A stretch of DNA of 64,000 nt from CBDCIS01 sp965217565 (GTDB lineage: Bacteria > Chloroflexota > Dehalococcoidia > Lucifugimonadales > CATOSD01): positions 626,746 to 690,745 of the forward strand of contig CBDCIS010000003.1 in assembly GCA_965217565.1 (NCBI GenBank), in the 5' to 3' direction. Positions 25,740 to 34,283 of the stretch are shown piece after piece. The notes beneath the pieces are model-generated. The model was not told where the DNA came from and searched no databases. It saw nothing but the letters and a program-made list of their open reading frames with translations. How positions within the stretch are numbered: the stretch's first letter is position 1; each line of letters opens with the position of its first letter. The translations under genes were made by a program, and so were the position numbers.

Positions 25740-26081
25740 ATGAATTCGGAGGAGTGGAGCTTGGGCGATGACATAGTCAGGTGGCCCCGCGTCAAGGAAA
25801 TCCTCAACTCGGTCATGGAGCGTTGGGAGCGGCGAGAGGGTAGGCTGGGCATGCCTGGAATCCACGATTATCACTGGGATAGTCCTCAGCACCTTGCCAA
25901 CGACGAGTCCATGGGCAAGAGGTTCATCGAACCCGGAGTTCCGGGAGACGAGACCAACCTTGTAATCTCGCTCCGGCGGGGGTTCGGCACGATACCCCGT
26001 ATGCCTATGAGCGGCCCATTTGTCAAGGAAGAGGAGATTCAGGCGGTCGTGCGCTGGATCGACAACGGAATGCCCGAGTAG
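25740..26081 (+). CDS. Small hypothetical protein with a cytochrome-c-like C-terminus lacking haem motif
   Basis: 113 residues, soluble. The second half (FIEPGVPGDETNLVISLRRG, RMPMSGPFVKEEEIQAVVRW, IDNGMPE) reproduces the C-terminal part of many c-type cytochrome domains (PGDPE.S.L...RMP....EI..I..WIDxGMP), including a possible Met ligand, but there is no CxxCH anywhere, so haem cannot be bound covalently. It has no signal peptide. No clear Shine-Dalgarno precedes ATG 25740. It lies 13 bp before the OsmC gene and probably shares its transcript. It may be a domain detached from a larger protein or a haem-less relative; function unknown. Confidence 0.5.
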   Translation: MNSEEWSLGDDIVRWPRVKEILNSVMERWERREGRLGMPGIHDYHWDSPQHLANDESMGKRFIEPGVPGDETNLVISLRRGFGTIPRMPMSGPFVKEEEIQAVVRWIDNGMPE

Positions 26082-26094
26082 GAGACGCCCCGCC

Positions 26095-26535
26095 ATGCCC
26101 GACAAGCCCATTACGAATATCGAGGTGTCCTGGGAGGGTGGCTACAAATTCAGCTCCAGAGACGCCTACGGCCACTCGGTGATAGTCGATGCGCCCCAGA
26201 GCGACGGCGACGGCTTCGACGGCATGATGCCCGGCGGCCTGCTGCTCACCAGCCTTGCGGGATGCAGCGGCATCGACGTGGTCAACATTCTCCGAAGGCA
26301 GCGGCAGGACGTGACCGGCTTGGAGGTGCGAGTCGAGGCCTCACAGCAGCCCGACCCGCCCTGGACGTATGACGAGGTCCAGTTGCGCTACGTGGTGAAG
26401 GGCAGGGGGCTCAGAGAGACGCTCGTCGAAAGAGCCATCAAGCTCTCCGAGGAGAAGTACTGCTCAGTGGGCGCGACGCTCTCGGGACGGTGCAAGATAA
26501 CCAGCGCCTTCGAGATAGTCGAAGACGCTTCATGA
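26095..26535 (+). CDS. OsmC/Ohr family protein
   Basis: 146 residues, start ATG 26095 with the upstream frame ignored because it overlaps the previous gene. The OsmC fold marks are present: a strand-rich start (ITNIEVSWEGGYKFSSRDAY), MMPGGLLLTSLAGCSGIDVV with the first redox Cys, and KLSEEKYCSVGATLSGRCKI with the second. These two cysteines act as peroxidatic/resolving thiols in OsmC/Ohr proteins, which reduce organic hydroperoxides; the wider YhfA-like branch is less well characterised. It follows the haem-less cytochrome-like gene by 13 bp and precedes a phosphatase-like gene by 42 bp. Confidence 0.9.
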   Translation: MPDKPITNIEVSWEGGYKFSSRDAYGHSVIVDAPQSDGDGFDGMMPGGLLLTSLAGCSGIDVVNILRRQRQDVTGLEVRVEASQQPDPPWTYDEVQLRYVVKGRGLRETLVERAIKLSEEKYCSVGATLSGRCKITSAFEIVEDAS

Positions 26536-26577
26536 TCCCATGTCGCGCCGCTCATCTTTGTTTCGCCGCGAGGACTC

Positions 26578-27108
26578 GTGATAACCATCTACTACCAGGG
26601 GCACGCTCGAACGCTGGACATAGAGCGCGGCATCGCGTCGGGGCACTTTGATGTCGCGCTCGCCACGTCGGGCCTTGAGCAGGCCGCTGAAGAGTACAGG
26701 CCGGTCTATGGTGGCATCCGGTTTGACACCGCCTACACCTCAGATACCCAGCGCGCCTACGACACCGCGCGGATAATCCTCGCTGGCAGGGACATCGCCA
26801 TCGTGCAAGACGCGCGTCTGCGAGAGTGCGACTACGGCGACATGACCGGCGGCTCACGGGCGAAGGTGGAGGCGGCCCGCGCCGAGCACGTGACGACGCC
26901 GTTCCCCAACGGCGAGAGCTACGAGCAGGTGATGCGGCGGATGAAGGCGTTTGTCGATGACGTGGCGCGAACCGATGGCGGCAAAACGCTTCTCGTCGTG
27001 GGCCATTACGCAACATACCTCGGGCTCGAGCACGTCATCAAGGGAGTGCACGTGATCGACGCGATGTACACACAACCGCCCGCGCCGGCGGTGTATCACC
27101 TGGACTGA
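26578..27108 (+). CDS. Histidine phosphatase superfamily protein with atypical N-terminal motif
   Basis: 176 residues, GTG start at 26578. The fold of phosphoglycerate-mutase-like phosphatases is evident: ERGIASGHFDVALATSGLEQ, DTAYTSDTQRAYDTARIIL, the acid-loop LRECDYGDMTGG, and the second catalytic His in LLVVGHYATYLGLEH. The first motif, normally RHGET, reads QGHARTLDIERG, so the phospho-accepting His would be His9 but the preceding Arg of the phosphate pocket is missing and is replaced by an Ala-Arg after it. This could be a branch with altered specificity rather than a dead enzyme. Part of a same-strand run with OsmC and RraA-like genes. Confidence 0.8.
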   Translation: MITIYYQGHARTLDIERGIASGHFDVALATSGLEQAAEEYRPVYGGIRFDTAYTSDTQRAYDTARIILAGRDIAIVQDARLRECDYGDMTGGSRAKVEAARAEHVTTPFPNGESYEQVMRRMKAFVDDVARTDGGKTLLVVGHYATYLGLEHVIKGVHVIDAMYTQPPAPAVYHLD

Positions 27109-27210
27109 GTAGGAAAACGATGCCCCGCCCATTTCGCGTCCCTACCTCCACGAATGCGGGAAATGGGGCCGGGTTTCATGGACGACGCAATCAATCAAAG
27201 GAGAGTGACT

Positions 27211-27897
27211 ATGACCGAACTGACACGCGAGCAGTTGGACGCCATAGGGCGTATTCAGTCTTGCGCCATCGCCAACGCCATCGAGACCTTTGACATCCAG
27301 GGCAGGGACGAGGGTTTCATGCTTCCAACGATCGGCAGCATATTCCCTGAGCTTGGGAATATGATCGGCTACGCCGTAACCGGCGTTATCACCGCCAGCT
27401 CTCCCCCAAGCCCGCACATGAGGGTGGCGCGCTCCGAGTGGATAGACTACGTTCTGACCATACCAGAGCCGAGGGTGATTGTCCTGCACGACCTCGATTA
27501 CCCGGACGTCATAGGCTCGTATTGGGGCGAGGTGCAGAGCAATGTGCACCAGGCGCTAGGCTGCGTCGGCACGGTTACCGACGGCGGCGTGCGGGACCTC
27601 GACGAGATGAGGGAGCTCGGCTTTTTCGCCTTCGCCAGCGAGGTGCTCGTCTCTCACGCATACGTTCACATGGTGGAGTACGGGGTGCCCGTACAGGTCG
27701 GCGGCCAGACCGTCGAACCGGGTGACATCGTAATGGGCGACCAGCACGGCGCGCTGACCATACCCAGCGAAATCGCGTTGGACATCCCAAAAGCGGTGGA
27801 AGAGGTCGAGAAAGGCGAGCGCGTGATCATAGACTACTGCAAGTCGCTGGACTTCACCCCCGAAGGGCTGAAGAAGCTTCTTGAGGGACGATACTGA
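27211..27897 (+). CDS. RraA-like family protein (HMG/CHA aldolase-like)
   Basis: 228 residues from ATG 27211 (RBS AAAGGAGAG); an upstream in-frame ATG at 27154 lacks a ribosome site. Marks of the RraA/4-hydroxy-4-methyl-2-oxoglutarate aldolase fold: SCAIANAIETFDIQGRDEG, MIGYAVTGVITASSPP, the active-site loop VGTVTDGGVRDLDEMRELGF with the conserved Arg-Asp, and VGGQTVEPGDIVMGDQHGAL. Family members are divalent-metal aldolases/decarboxylases producing pyruvate from C6 oxo-acids, or RNase E inhibitors in gamma-proteobacteria; the latter is unlikely here. It is 47 bp upstream of a hydroxyacid dehydrogenase and near a cupin, which suggests a small catabolic cluster. Confidence 0.88.
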   Translation: MTELTREQLDAIGRIQSCAIANAIETFDIQGRDEGFMLPTIGSIFPELGNMIGYAVTGVITASSPPSPHMRVARSEWIDYVLTIPEPRVIVLHDLDYPDVIGSYWGEVQSNVHQALGCVGTVTDGGVRDLDEMRELGFFAFASEVLVSHAYVHMVEYGVPVQVGGQTVEPGDIVMGDQHGALTIPSEIALDIPKAVEEVEKGERVIIDYCKSLDFTPEGLKKLLEGRY

Positions 27898-27944
27898 TCC
27901 GAACGAGCAGCCGACCAACATTCTTCGAGCAAAAGGAAATGACA

Positions 27945-28928
27945 ATGGCCGATGCTTACAAAGTGGTGTTCATAACCGGTATGCCCCAGGGCGCGGTCGA
28001 CGCCGTTACGTCGTATGCGCCGGAGGGCTTTTCAACGACCGTCCTCAGCGGAAGGAACGTGACTGAGGAGCAACAGGTCGAGGCGTTGAGGGACGCGGAC
28101 TTTCTCATACTCTACGGCGGCAGACCGAGCGAAAAGGCGTTCCGAGCGGCGACCAGGCTTCGCCTCGTTCAGTTACTTGCCGCCGGGTACGACGGCATGG
28201 ACCTCGACCTGCTCCGCGAGTTGGAGATACCCTGCGCCAACAACGGTGGTGCAAACTCCTGGTCGGTCTCAGACCACGCCCTGCTGCTGATGCTATCCGT
28301 TTACAAGCTGCTGCCCCAGACCTACCACTCCGTGCGAGAGGGTCGCTGGAGAGGTCCCATAAACACGCTCAACACCTTCGAAATGGCGAACAAACTCGTC
28401 GGCATCATAGGCATGGGCAACATAGGCAGGCGCGTCGCCCAGCGGGCGCAGGGCTTCGACGCGAAGGTGCAGTATTACGACAAGTTTCCACTCCCGGCGG
28501 ACCGGGAGCGCGAGTTGGGCGTTACCCTCGTGTCCCTGGAGGAGTTGTTCCGTACCTCGGACATCCTGACGTGCCACACCTCGCTAACCTCGGAAACGTA
28601 TCACATCGTAAACCGTGAACGCCTTGCCATGATGAAGCCGACGGCGGTCGTCATCAACACCAGCAGAGGCCCTGTGATAGACGAGGCCGCCCTCATCGAG
28701 GCATTACAAGAGGGCCGCATAGCGGGCGCGGGGCTGGACGTGTTCGAGAAGGAGCCCGTCGATCCTGAAAACCCGCTGCTCAATATGGACAACGTCGTGG
28801 TAAGCCCACACAGCGCGGGCACGACCTGGGACGCCGTGTTCCGGCGCGCGGAGTTCGCCTACGCCAACATCCAGCGCGTGGCCGACGGAGAAGAGCCGCT
28901 GGCAACCGTCAAGGACTACACCGGATAG
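27945..28928 (+). CDS. D-2-hydroxyacid dehydrogenase (phosphoglycerate dehydrogenase-like)
   Basis: 327 residues from ATG 27945, chosen over ATG 27939 because AAAAGGA (27931-27937) is correctly spaced only for the second. Motifs: substrate loop LLAAGYDGMDLDLL, Rossmann IGMGNIGRRVAQRAQGF, catalytic Arg in INTSRGPVIDEAAL, Glu in DVFEKEPVDPENPL and His in VVVSPHSAGTTWD. It belongs to the same superfamily as the gene at 20232 but is not a close paralogue. Placed directly after the RraA-like gene, it probably acts on a related hydroxy/oxo-acid. Confidence 0.92.
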   Translation: MADAYKVVFITGMPQGAVDAVTSYAPEGFSTTVLSGRNVTEEQQVEALRDADFLILYGGRPSEKAFRAATRLRLVQLLAAGYDGMDLDLLRELEIPCANNGGANSWSVSDHALLLMLSVYKLLPQTYHSVREGRWRGPINTLNTFEMANKLVGIIGMGNIGRRVAQRAQGFDAKVQYYDKFPLPADRERELGVTLVSLEELFRTSDILTCHTSLTSETYHIVNRERLAMMKPTAVVINTSRGPVIDEAALIEALQEGRIAGAGLDVFEKEPVDPENPLLNMDNVVVSPHSAGTTWDAVFRRAEFAYANIQRVADGEEPLATVKDYTG

Positions 28929-29053
28929 GGAAGTAACAGCCTCAGGCGTCCTCTTCATGGTTTGGAGATGAGCGGGTTCTCGCCTTGCGCCAGCATAGTT
29001 GAGCGCAGTCGCGAAGCCAACGTCGGAAAGCAAAGCTTAGGGAGAGAAAAGAT

Positions 29054-29389
29054 ATGGGAACCTATCGAATGTACACGGGCGATGACGGACAGACGCACTA
29101 CGAGGACATCGACCTCTCTGCAACGCCCCAGTGGACCTCAGGCCAGCCGACGACGGACATCAGCTTCCGCGAGATACCGGCGGGCAACTTCGCCGACTGG
29201 CATCCCGCGCCGCGGCGGCAGTACGTGATCATCCTGTCGGGCCAGCTGGAGATCGGCTTCGGCGACGGCTCTAAGAGGGTGTTCGGCCCGGGAGACGCCC
29301 GCCTGGTGGAAGACATCACCGGGCAGGGCCACACGACGGGAGTGCACGGCGACCAGCCCTGCGTAACCGCCACGATACCGCTGGCGTAG
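29054..29389 (+). CDS. Small cupin-domain protein
   Basis: 111 residues, one cupin barrel: IPAGNFADWHPAPRRQYVIILSG-QLEIGFGDGSKRVFGPGDARLV with a metal-ligand-like His in DWHPAP, and GQGHTTGVHGDQP supplying the second histidine. The start ATG 29054 follows GGGAGAG. Such proteins act as isomerases, dioxygenases or binding proteins; none can be chosen. It closes the RraA-dehydrogenase-cupin run on the plus strand. Confidence 0.85.
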   Translation: MGTYRMYTGDDGQTHYEDIDLSATPQWTSGQPTTDISFREIPAGNFADWHPAPRRQYVIILSGQLEIGFGDGSKRVFGPGDARLVEDITGQGHTTGVHGDQPCVTATIPLA

Positions 29390-29450
29390 TATAGTAGGGG
29401 AATGTGCCATACTGAAAGTCCTGGTGGAATCGTGAATTCACAAGGTTTCG

Positions 29451-29987
29451 TCACGTAGGCCTTCTCGTTAGGCAGCAGGGCAAATAGCAGAGATTCCTCT
29501 CTCTGCACAGATGGAGAAGGCTGTGAATTTTTCCTGATTCATCCTGGTCGAATTTTCGCAACATGAGGTCAAACTCTTTTGCGTGCCCGCTCTCGTATCT
29601 GCCATACACGTTGTTCGCGATCAGGTCTGCCAACTGCAACAGCCTGCTATTTCGTGAGAGAGTGAAAAACGGAATGTCAACTAGATTTTGCAGTTCCCCC
29701 CATCTCGTTCCTTGTACGGTAAGCTGGTGAGCAAGTGACTCCAAGCGCTCTCGGTAGTTGGAGTCTGCGATAACAATCAGTCCTTTGTTACTCTGATTGC
29801 GCTCTCTGTACATACGTCTGAGGAAGTGGTCAAAGCGCGACAGTATCTCCTCAAGTGCGCGCTCATACGGGTCCTGTGATCTGTCCAGGAAAGTCTCCTC
29901 AACTACGACTGCGAAGAACGCCCCATATAGGTCGTTTGCGATCTGATAAAACTCACTAAGCAGTTGAAGGCGGGTTTCCCTATCCAA
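29451..29987 (-). pseudogene. DUF3800 family protein, C-terminal remnant
   Basis: The 178 residues readable from a TTG at 29987 are the second half of a DUF3800 protein: LEEILSRFDHFLRRMYRERN, GLIVIADSNYRERLESLAHQ and the diagnostic SRNSRLLQLADLIANNVYGR near the end. The usual N-terminal part beginning with a YIDESG-type strand (family length about 230-260) is missing; the frame runs upstream straight into the insertion sequence whose end lies at 30025, and splicing the IS out meets a stop within a few codons. So the 5' part has been lost in rearrangements at this insertion hot spot. DUF3800 proteins are RNase-H-like and often carried in defence or mobile regions. Confidence 0.7.
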
Positions 29988-30024
29988 TTGGTCAAAGGGA
30001 GGAGGTACCGTGTCGGTTTCTCTA

Positions 30025-30875
30025 AGAGGGTGTGTGAGAAGTTCAAATTAGGTTGGTGCTAAGCGTCGGAGCATGAGATGAATCATAGCTATATGGGTCC
30101 ACGCCTCGGTTGTATCGGACAGAGCTTCGTAGTCCTTGCTCATCCGACGGCACCTGCTGAGCCACGCGAATGTTCGTTCGACCACCCATCTTCGCGGCAG
30201 CACTTGAAAACGGTGGCTGTCCCTGGGGCGCTTGACAATCTCGAGTGCCCAGCCTGTCAGGGCCCAGACCCACTCGATCAGCTTTCCAGCATAGCCAGCA
30301 TCGGCCCAGACCAACCTCATGCGGGGAAACCTCCCTATCAATTTATCGATGACCAGCTTCGCCCCATCCCTATCCTGGATATTGGCAGGATGCACCACCA
30401 CCGCCAGCAGCAACCCCATGGTATCTACAATGATATGTCGCTTTCGACCGTTGACCTTCTTGCCAGCGTCATAGCCACGAGGCCCCCTTTTTCCGTAGTC
30501 TTGACCGACTGGCTGTCTATGATAGCAGCGCTAGGTGTCGGGTTCCTCCCCTCGGCCTGCCGGACCTTGACTCGGAGAGCGTCATTGGCTCGTTCCCATG
30601 TACCATCCTCTCTCCACTCCCGAAAATACCACCATACAGTACCCCAAGGCGGGAGGTCATGCGGCATGGCTCGCCACGTGCAACCGTTGCGCAGAACGTA
30701 TAGAATGCCGTTGACGACTTCCCGCAGGTCTACAGTACGTGGCCTTCCCCCAGTTTTGGCTGCCGGGAGTAGCGGAGCGAGCATCTTCCACTGTTCATCA
30801 GTCAGGTCACTGGGGTATGCTTTGCGTTTCATGCCTCCATTCTAATACATATCCAAGACTTCTCACACACCCTCT
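30025..30875 (-). mobile_element. IS5-family insertion sequence (element 1)
   Basis: 851 bp bounded by perfect terminal inverted repeats beginning AGAGGGTGTGTGAGAAGT, with a 2-bp TA duplication outside each end (30023-30024 and 30876-30877); the symmetrical flanks extend the apparent repeat to 23 bp. It contains one transposase gene on the minus strand split by a -1 frameshift. The element sits at the broken end of a DUF3800 gene. Confidence 0.85.
30048..30832 (-). CDS. IS5-family transposase, two frames joined by -1 frameshifting
   Basis: The first frame (30832-30425) gives MKRKAYPSDLTDEQWKMLAP through RNGCTWRAMPHDLPPWGTVW and IIDSQSVKTTEKGG, the DUF4096-like start and first Asp region of IS5/IS1031-type transposases. 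At AAAAAGGGGG (minus strand, plus coordinates 30483-30492) a -1 slip continues the protein as PRGYDAGKKVNGRKRHIIVD then TMGLLLAVVVHPANIQDRDG, LVWADAGYAG (second Asp) and RRWVVERTFAWLSRCRRMSK (catalytic Glu), ending at 30048. A5G5 slip sites are typical of this family, so the split is probably programmed rather than a mutation and the transposase may be active. Confidence 0.85.
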
Positions 30876-31016
30876 TAGAGGAAGCTTAAGAGAAGATGGA
30901 ATCCAGGCGCAGGCGTTTTAACTGCGAGAGACCCAACAGCGCACTGAGAAACCTGTTCCCCAGGGAGATTGCTGCGTTGGCACCAACGGCGAATTGACCC
31001 ACAAAACTCGCATTAA

Positions 31017-31942
31017 GAGCCTATCCGATAACCTTAATTGTCCTTGGTGGATATCAGAGACTTTGGATAAACTTTCTCCATTCTACTTGAGTGGAGGAAA
31101 GACATGTCGAAGATCGATCATGGAGGCGTAGGCGCTGATTGGCGGATTCCCGATGCTCTGTGGGAGAGGATTGAGCCGATATTGCCTGCAGAGGAGACGA
31201 GTCCGAAGGGCGGGAGGCCATGGAAACCTGCTCGAGAGTGTATGGATGGAATCTTCTACGTGCTGCGGACCGGCTGCCAGTGGAAAGCGTTGCCTCGCAC
31301 GTTCGGTGCTCCGAGCACTGTGCATGACCGATTCCAGCGTTGGCGAGCCGCCGGAGTCTTCGAGGAGCTATGGAAGCAGGGGTTGTCTGAATACGACCAA
31401 CTGCATGGAATAGATTGGCAGTGGCAGGCAATGGATGGAGCCATGACAAAGGCTCCGCTCGGGGGGTGAGGGCACTGGGCCAAACCCTACAGACCGGGGC
31501 AAGAAGGGGACCAAACGCAGCCTGTTGACAGAGGGGAACGGTATTCCCATAGGGGTGTGTGTGGATGGAGCCAGCCGCCACGACATGAAGATGGTTGAGC
31601 CGACATTCGAATCTATGGTGGCGGAACGTCCGGTTCCCCGACCCGGACAACCTCAGCATCTGTGTCTGGACAAGGGCTATGACTTTGCTGAGGTTGAGCA
31701 GCTGGCGGCACGGTACGGATACACAGCCCACATCCGCAGCCGAGGCCAAGAGCGGGAGGAACAACAGACCCTCCCCGGTTACCGCGCCCGCCGTTGGGTG
31801 GTCGAGCGCAGCCATAGCTGGCTGAATCGGTTCAGACGCCTGCTCATCCGTTGGGAGAAGCGTTTGGACAACTATCTTGCTATGCTCCACTTTGCCTGTG
31901 CCTGGATAACATATCGCGCTGCCGGAGTTGTCGGATAGGCTC
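31017..31942 (+). mobile_element. IS5-family insertion sequence, IS427-like (element 2)
   Basis: 926 bp with 16-bp terminal inverted repeats GAGCCTATCCGATAAC / GAGCCTATCCGACAAC (one mismatch) and a TAA target duplication (31014-31016 and 31943-31945), which fits the TNA duplications of the IS427 group. It is unrelated in sequence to element 1, 141 bp to its left. Its right end lies 36 bp from the -35 of the hyuA promoter. Confidence 0.88.
31104..31938 (+). CDS. IS427-type transposase, two frames joined by -1 frameshifting
   Basis: The first frame (31104-31469) encodes MSKIDHGGVGADWRIPDALW to QWQAMDGAMTKAPLGG with the DUF4096 domain and first Asp (MDGAMTKAP). A GGGGGG run (31461-31466) just before its TGA permits a -1 slip into EGTGPNPTDRGKKGTKRSLL, then GVCVDGASRHDMKMVEPTFE (second Asp), LDKGYDFAEVEQLAARYGY and RRWVVERSHSWLNRFRRLLI with the catalytic Glu. 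Both the position and the G-run match the programmed frameshift of IS427-group elements. Nothing else in the gene is broken. Confidence 0.85.
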
Positions 31943-31978
31943 TAAGACTGGTAGAAGAAATGAGGCAAGACCATACGC

Positions 31979-32011
31979 TTGTCGGATTAGTATAGAAGGT
32001 GGTATAACCAC
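31979..32011 (+). promoter_or_regulatory. Promoter with overlapping GntR-type dyad upstream of hyuA
   Basis: TTGTCG (31979-31984), an 18-nt spacer and TATAAC (32003-32008) form a plausible sigma70 promoter. The -10 is embedded in a perfect dyad GTGGT-ATA-ACCAC (31999-32011), whose core TGGTnnnACCA is the classical half-site arrangement of FadR/PdhR/LldR-type GntR repressors. A repressor bound here would block polymerase. The predicted transcript has a leader of about 195 nt before the hyuA ATG at 32211. Confidence 0.55.
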
Positions 32012-32210
32012 TAGGGGCAGGTCAGAGGCGACAAAGCGTTTGGGCCGCGTCGGTGGCCGAAGTCGTGAACTGGTACCGGACTCATTTCCCGTTGGCGTGA
32101 GAAAAGGTACCAAGCCGGACCGATGTGGACCGATACCGCCGAAGGCTCCGCCCGATAACCGCCTTTCCGCCCTGCGAGCGGTAATGGCAAACCACGCTGG
32201 CTGGAAGTAT

Positions 32211-34265
32211 ATGGATGACTACGCCCTGGCAATCGACGTGGGGGGAACCTTCACCGACATTGTCCTTCTAAACCTGACCACTGGCGATTTCCAACTGCTT
32301 AAGACCCCCTCCACTCCCGACGACCCGTCCCGGGGCTTCATCGCCGGAATCTCCCAGATACTCAATACGAGGAGCGTGGCCTATTCTCAAGTTCGTCGCA
32401 TCTTCCACGGCACCACCATAGCCACCAACGCTATTCTGGAGGGCAAGGGCACACCCGTTGGAGTGCTGGTATCCGAGGGATTCAAATATGTTCTGGAAAT
32501 CGGTCGACACAACATGGCCAGGATGGCCAACCCCCACGTCTGGGTCAAACCGGAACGCCCGGTACCGCCGGAGCGCGTCCTTGAGATTCAGGAACGCACT
32601 GCCTTCGACGGCACTATCATAACCGCCCTCGACGAAGACATGGTGCGATCGGCGGCAGCGCATTTTAGTGACGAAGGGATCGAGTCCATTGCCATCTCCC
32701 TGACCCATTCTTACGCGAACCCCACGCACGAGCTCCGGGCTCGGGAACTGGTTCTGGAGAGGTTCACCGACGCGCACCTGTCGTTGTCGTCTGAAGTGCT
32801 CCCAGTCTTCCGGGAGTACGAGAGGACGATAACCACCGTTCTCAACGCCTACGTCATGCCGCGAGTTAGCTACTACATCGAGAACCTGGACCGGGAACTG
32901 CGGGAACTTGGAGTGGAGGCCCCTCTGTTGATTATGAAGTCCAACGGGGGTGTGATCGGCGCGGAAACCGCCATCCGGCAGCCGGTCTTCACCGCCCTGT
33001 CAGGCCCGGCTGCAGGGGTCATGTCCGCCATTGATGTGGCCATCAACACCGGGATAGAGGACTGCATCTCCTTTGACATGGGGGGAACCAGTACCGACGT
33101 ATCCCTGGTCAACCGACGCACCCCCACTATTACCCTGAAGGGAGAACTGGGCGACTGGCCGGTACAACTGCCGATGCTGGACATCGCCACCATAGGCGCG
33201 GGCGGCGGCAGTATCGCCTGGCTGACGGCGGCGGGCAACCTGAACGTAGGGCCGCGCAGCGCCGGGGCCGTACCCGGCCCGGCCTGCTACGGCCTGGGAG
33301 GAACCGAGCCAACAGTCACAGACGCCAATCTGGTGCTGGGCCGTATCAATGACACCATTGCCGGGGGTGCCCTGACCCTGGACGCGGCGGCAGCTAGATC
33401 GGCCATACAGGAGAAAATCGCTTCTCCCTTGGGCTTGGACTTGTACCGGGCGGCCCACGGCATCTTGCAAATAGTCAACTACAACATGATGGGCGCCATT
33501 CGCAACGTCAGCGTGGAGCGCGGTCACGACCCGCGCCATTTCGCGCTGGTCGCCTTCGGGGGCGCGGGGCCGATGCACTCCATCAGTGTGGCCCGCCTCC
33601 TGGATATGGCCACTGTCATCGCCCCGCCTAGCCCGGGCGTCGCCTCGGCCTATGGGCTGCTGGTAGCCGATTTCAAGAACGACTACGCCAGGACTTCGAT
33701 CCAGAAGGCTCCCAACTACGATTCCTGCGCCATGGAGAACATCTACAGGGAGCTGGAGAGTGAAGCTGCCCATTGGCTTGACTCCGAGTCGGTTCCTGCT
33801 GACCGGCGGGAGTTGGCGCGGTCGGCGGACCTGCGGTACGCTCACCAGGGCTCCGAGGTGACGGTGGAGTTGGCAGGCAAGGCGGTCGAGCCAGCCAGCC
33901 TGGATGCCATGATTCAGCATTTCCACAGGGAGCACCATCGTCTATTCGAGTTCTCCCTGGACCAACCGGTGGAGATCGTCACCCTGCGCGTCACCGCCTT
34001 GGGGCACCTGGAATCGGCCAGAATGGCCCCGCTTTCCCGCGACTTGAGTACCCCGGCTGAGGCCCCACTGGGGCGGCGCCCGGCCTACTTCGAAGACACC
34101 GAAGGCTTCGTCTCCTGCGACATCTACGGCCGGGCGAGGCTGGCACCGGGTTCCACCATAGATGGCCCGGCTATTCTTGAAAACGTCGATTCCACGGTGG
34201 TCATCGACCCGGGTTGGCAGGCCCGGGTTGACGACTATGGCAACTGCATCATGCAGCCAGTTTAG
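32211..34265 (+). CDS. hyuA: HyuA-like hydantoinase/oxoprolinase subunit A
   Basis: 684 residues from ATG 32211; the frame is open far upstream into the IS but LAIDVGGTFTDIVLLNLTTG marks the family's true N-terminus. Actin-like ATPase fold: phosphate loop VGGTFTD, FHGTTIATNAILEGKG, NAYVMPRVSYYI, IMKSNGGVIGAETAIRQPVF-TALSGPAAGV, SFDMGGTSTDVSLV, IGAGGGSIAWL and FGGAGPMHSI, closing with a DGPAILENVDSTVVIDPGW barrel. HyuA with HyuB performs ATP-dependent hydrolysis of hydantoins or 5-oxoproline, or carboxylation of acetone/acetophenone-type substrates when a gamma subunit is present; none is seen here, which favours a hydantoin/oxoproline-like cyclic amide. It is 18 bp upstream of hyuB. Confidence 0.92.
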   Translation: MDDYALAIDVGGTFTDIVLLNLTTGDFQLLKTPSTPDDPSRGFIAGISQILNTRSVAYSQVRRIFHGTTIATNAILEGKGTPVGVLVSEGFKYVLEIGRHNMARMANPHVWVKPERPVPPERVLEIQERTAFDGTIITALDEDMVRSAAAHFSDEGIESIAISLTHSYANPTHELRARELVLERFTDAHLSLSSEVLPVFREYERTITTVLNAYVMPRVSYYIENLDRELRELGVEAPLLIMKSNGGVIGAETAIRQPVFTALSGPAAGVMSAIDVAINTGIEDCISFDMGGTSTDVSLVNRRTPTITLKGELGDWPVQLPMLDIATIGAGGGSIAWLTAAGNLNVGPRSAGAVPGPACYGLGGTEPTVTDANLVLGRINDTIAGGALTLDAAAARSAIQEKIASPLGLDLYRAAHGILQIVNYNMMGAIRNVSVERGHDPRHFALVAFGGAGPMHSISVARLLDMATVIAPPSPGVASAYGLLVADFKNDYARTSIQKAPNYDSCAMENIYRELESEAAHWLDSESVPADRRELARSADLRYAHQGSEVTVELAGKAVEPASLDAMIQHFHREHHRLFEFSLDQPVEIVTLRVTALGHLESARMAPLSRDLSTPAEAPLGRRPAYFEDTEGFVSCDIYGRARLAPGSTIDGPAILENVDSTVVIDPGWQARVDDYGNCIMQPV

Positions 34266-34283
34266 CTAAGGAGAGAACACGGT

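Noticed and set aside
24867..26111. 414-residue version of the membrane protein starting at 26111
   Set aside because: The extra N-terminal part overlaps two plus-strand genes and is low-complexity; ATG 25544 has a strong ribosome site and a proper first TM helix.
31851..32210. N-terminal extension of HyuA into the insertion sequence
   Set aside because: The open frame merely crosses the IS end; the promoter and operator at 31979-32011 and the family start at 32211 exclude it.
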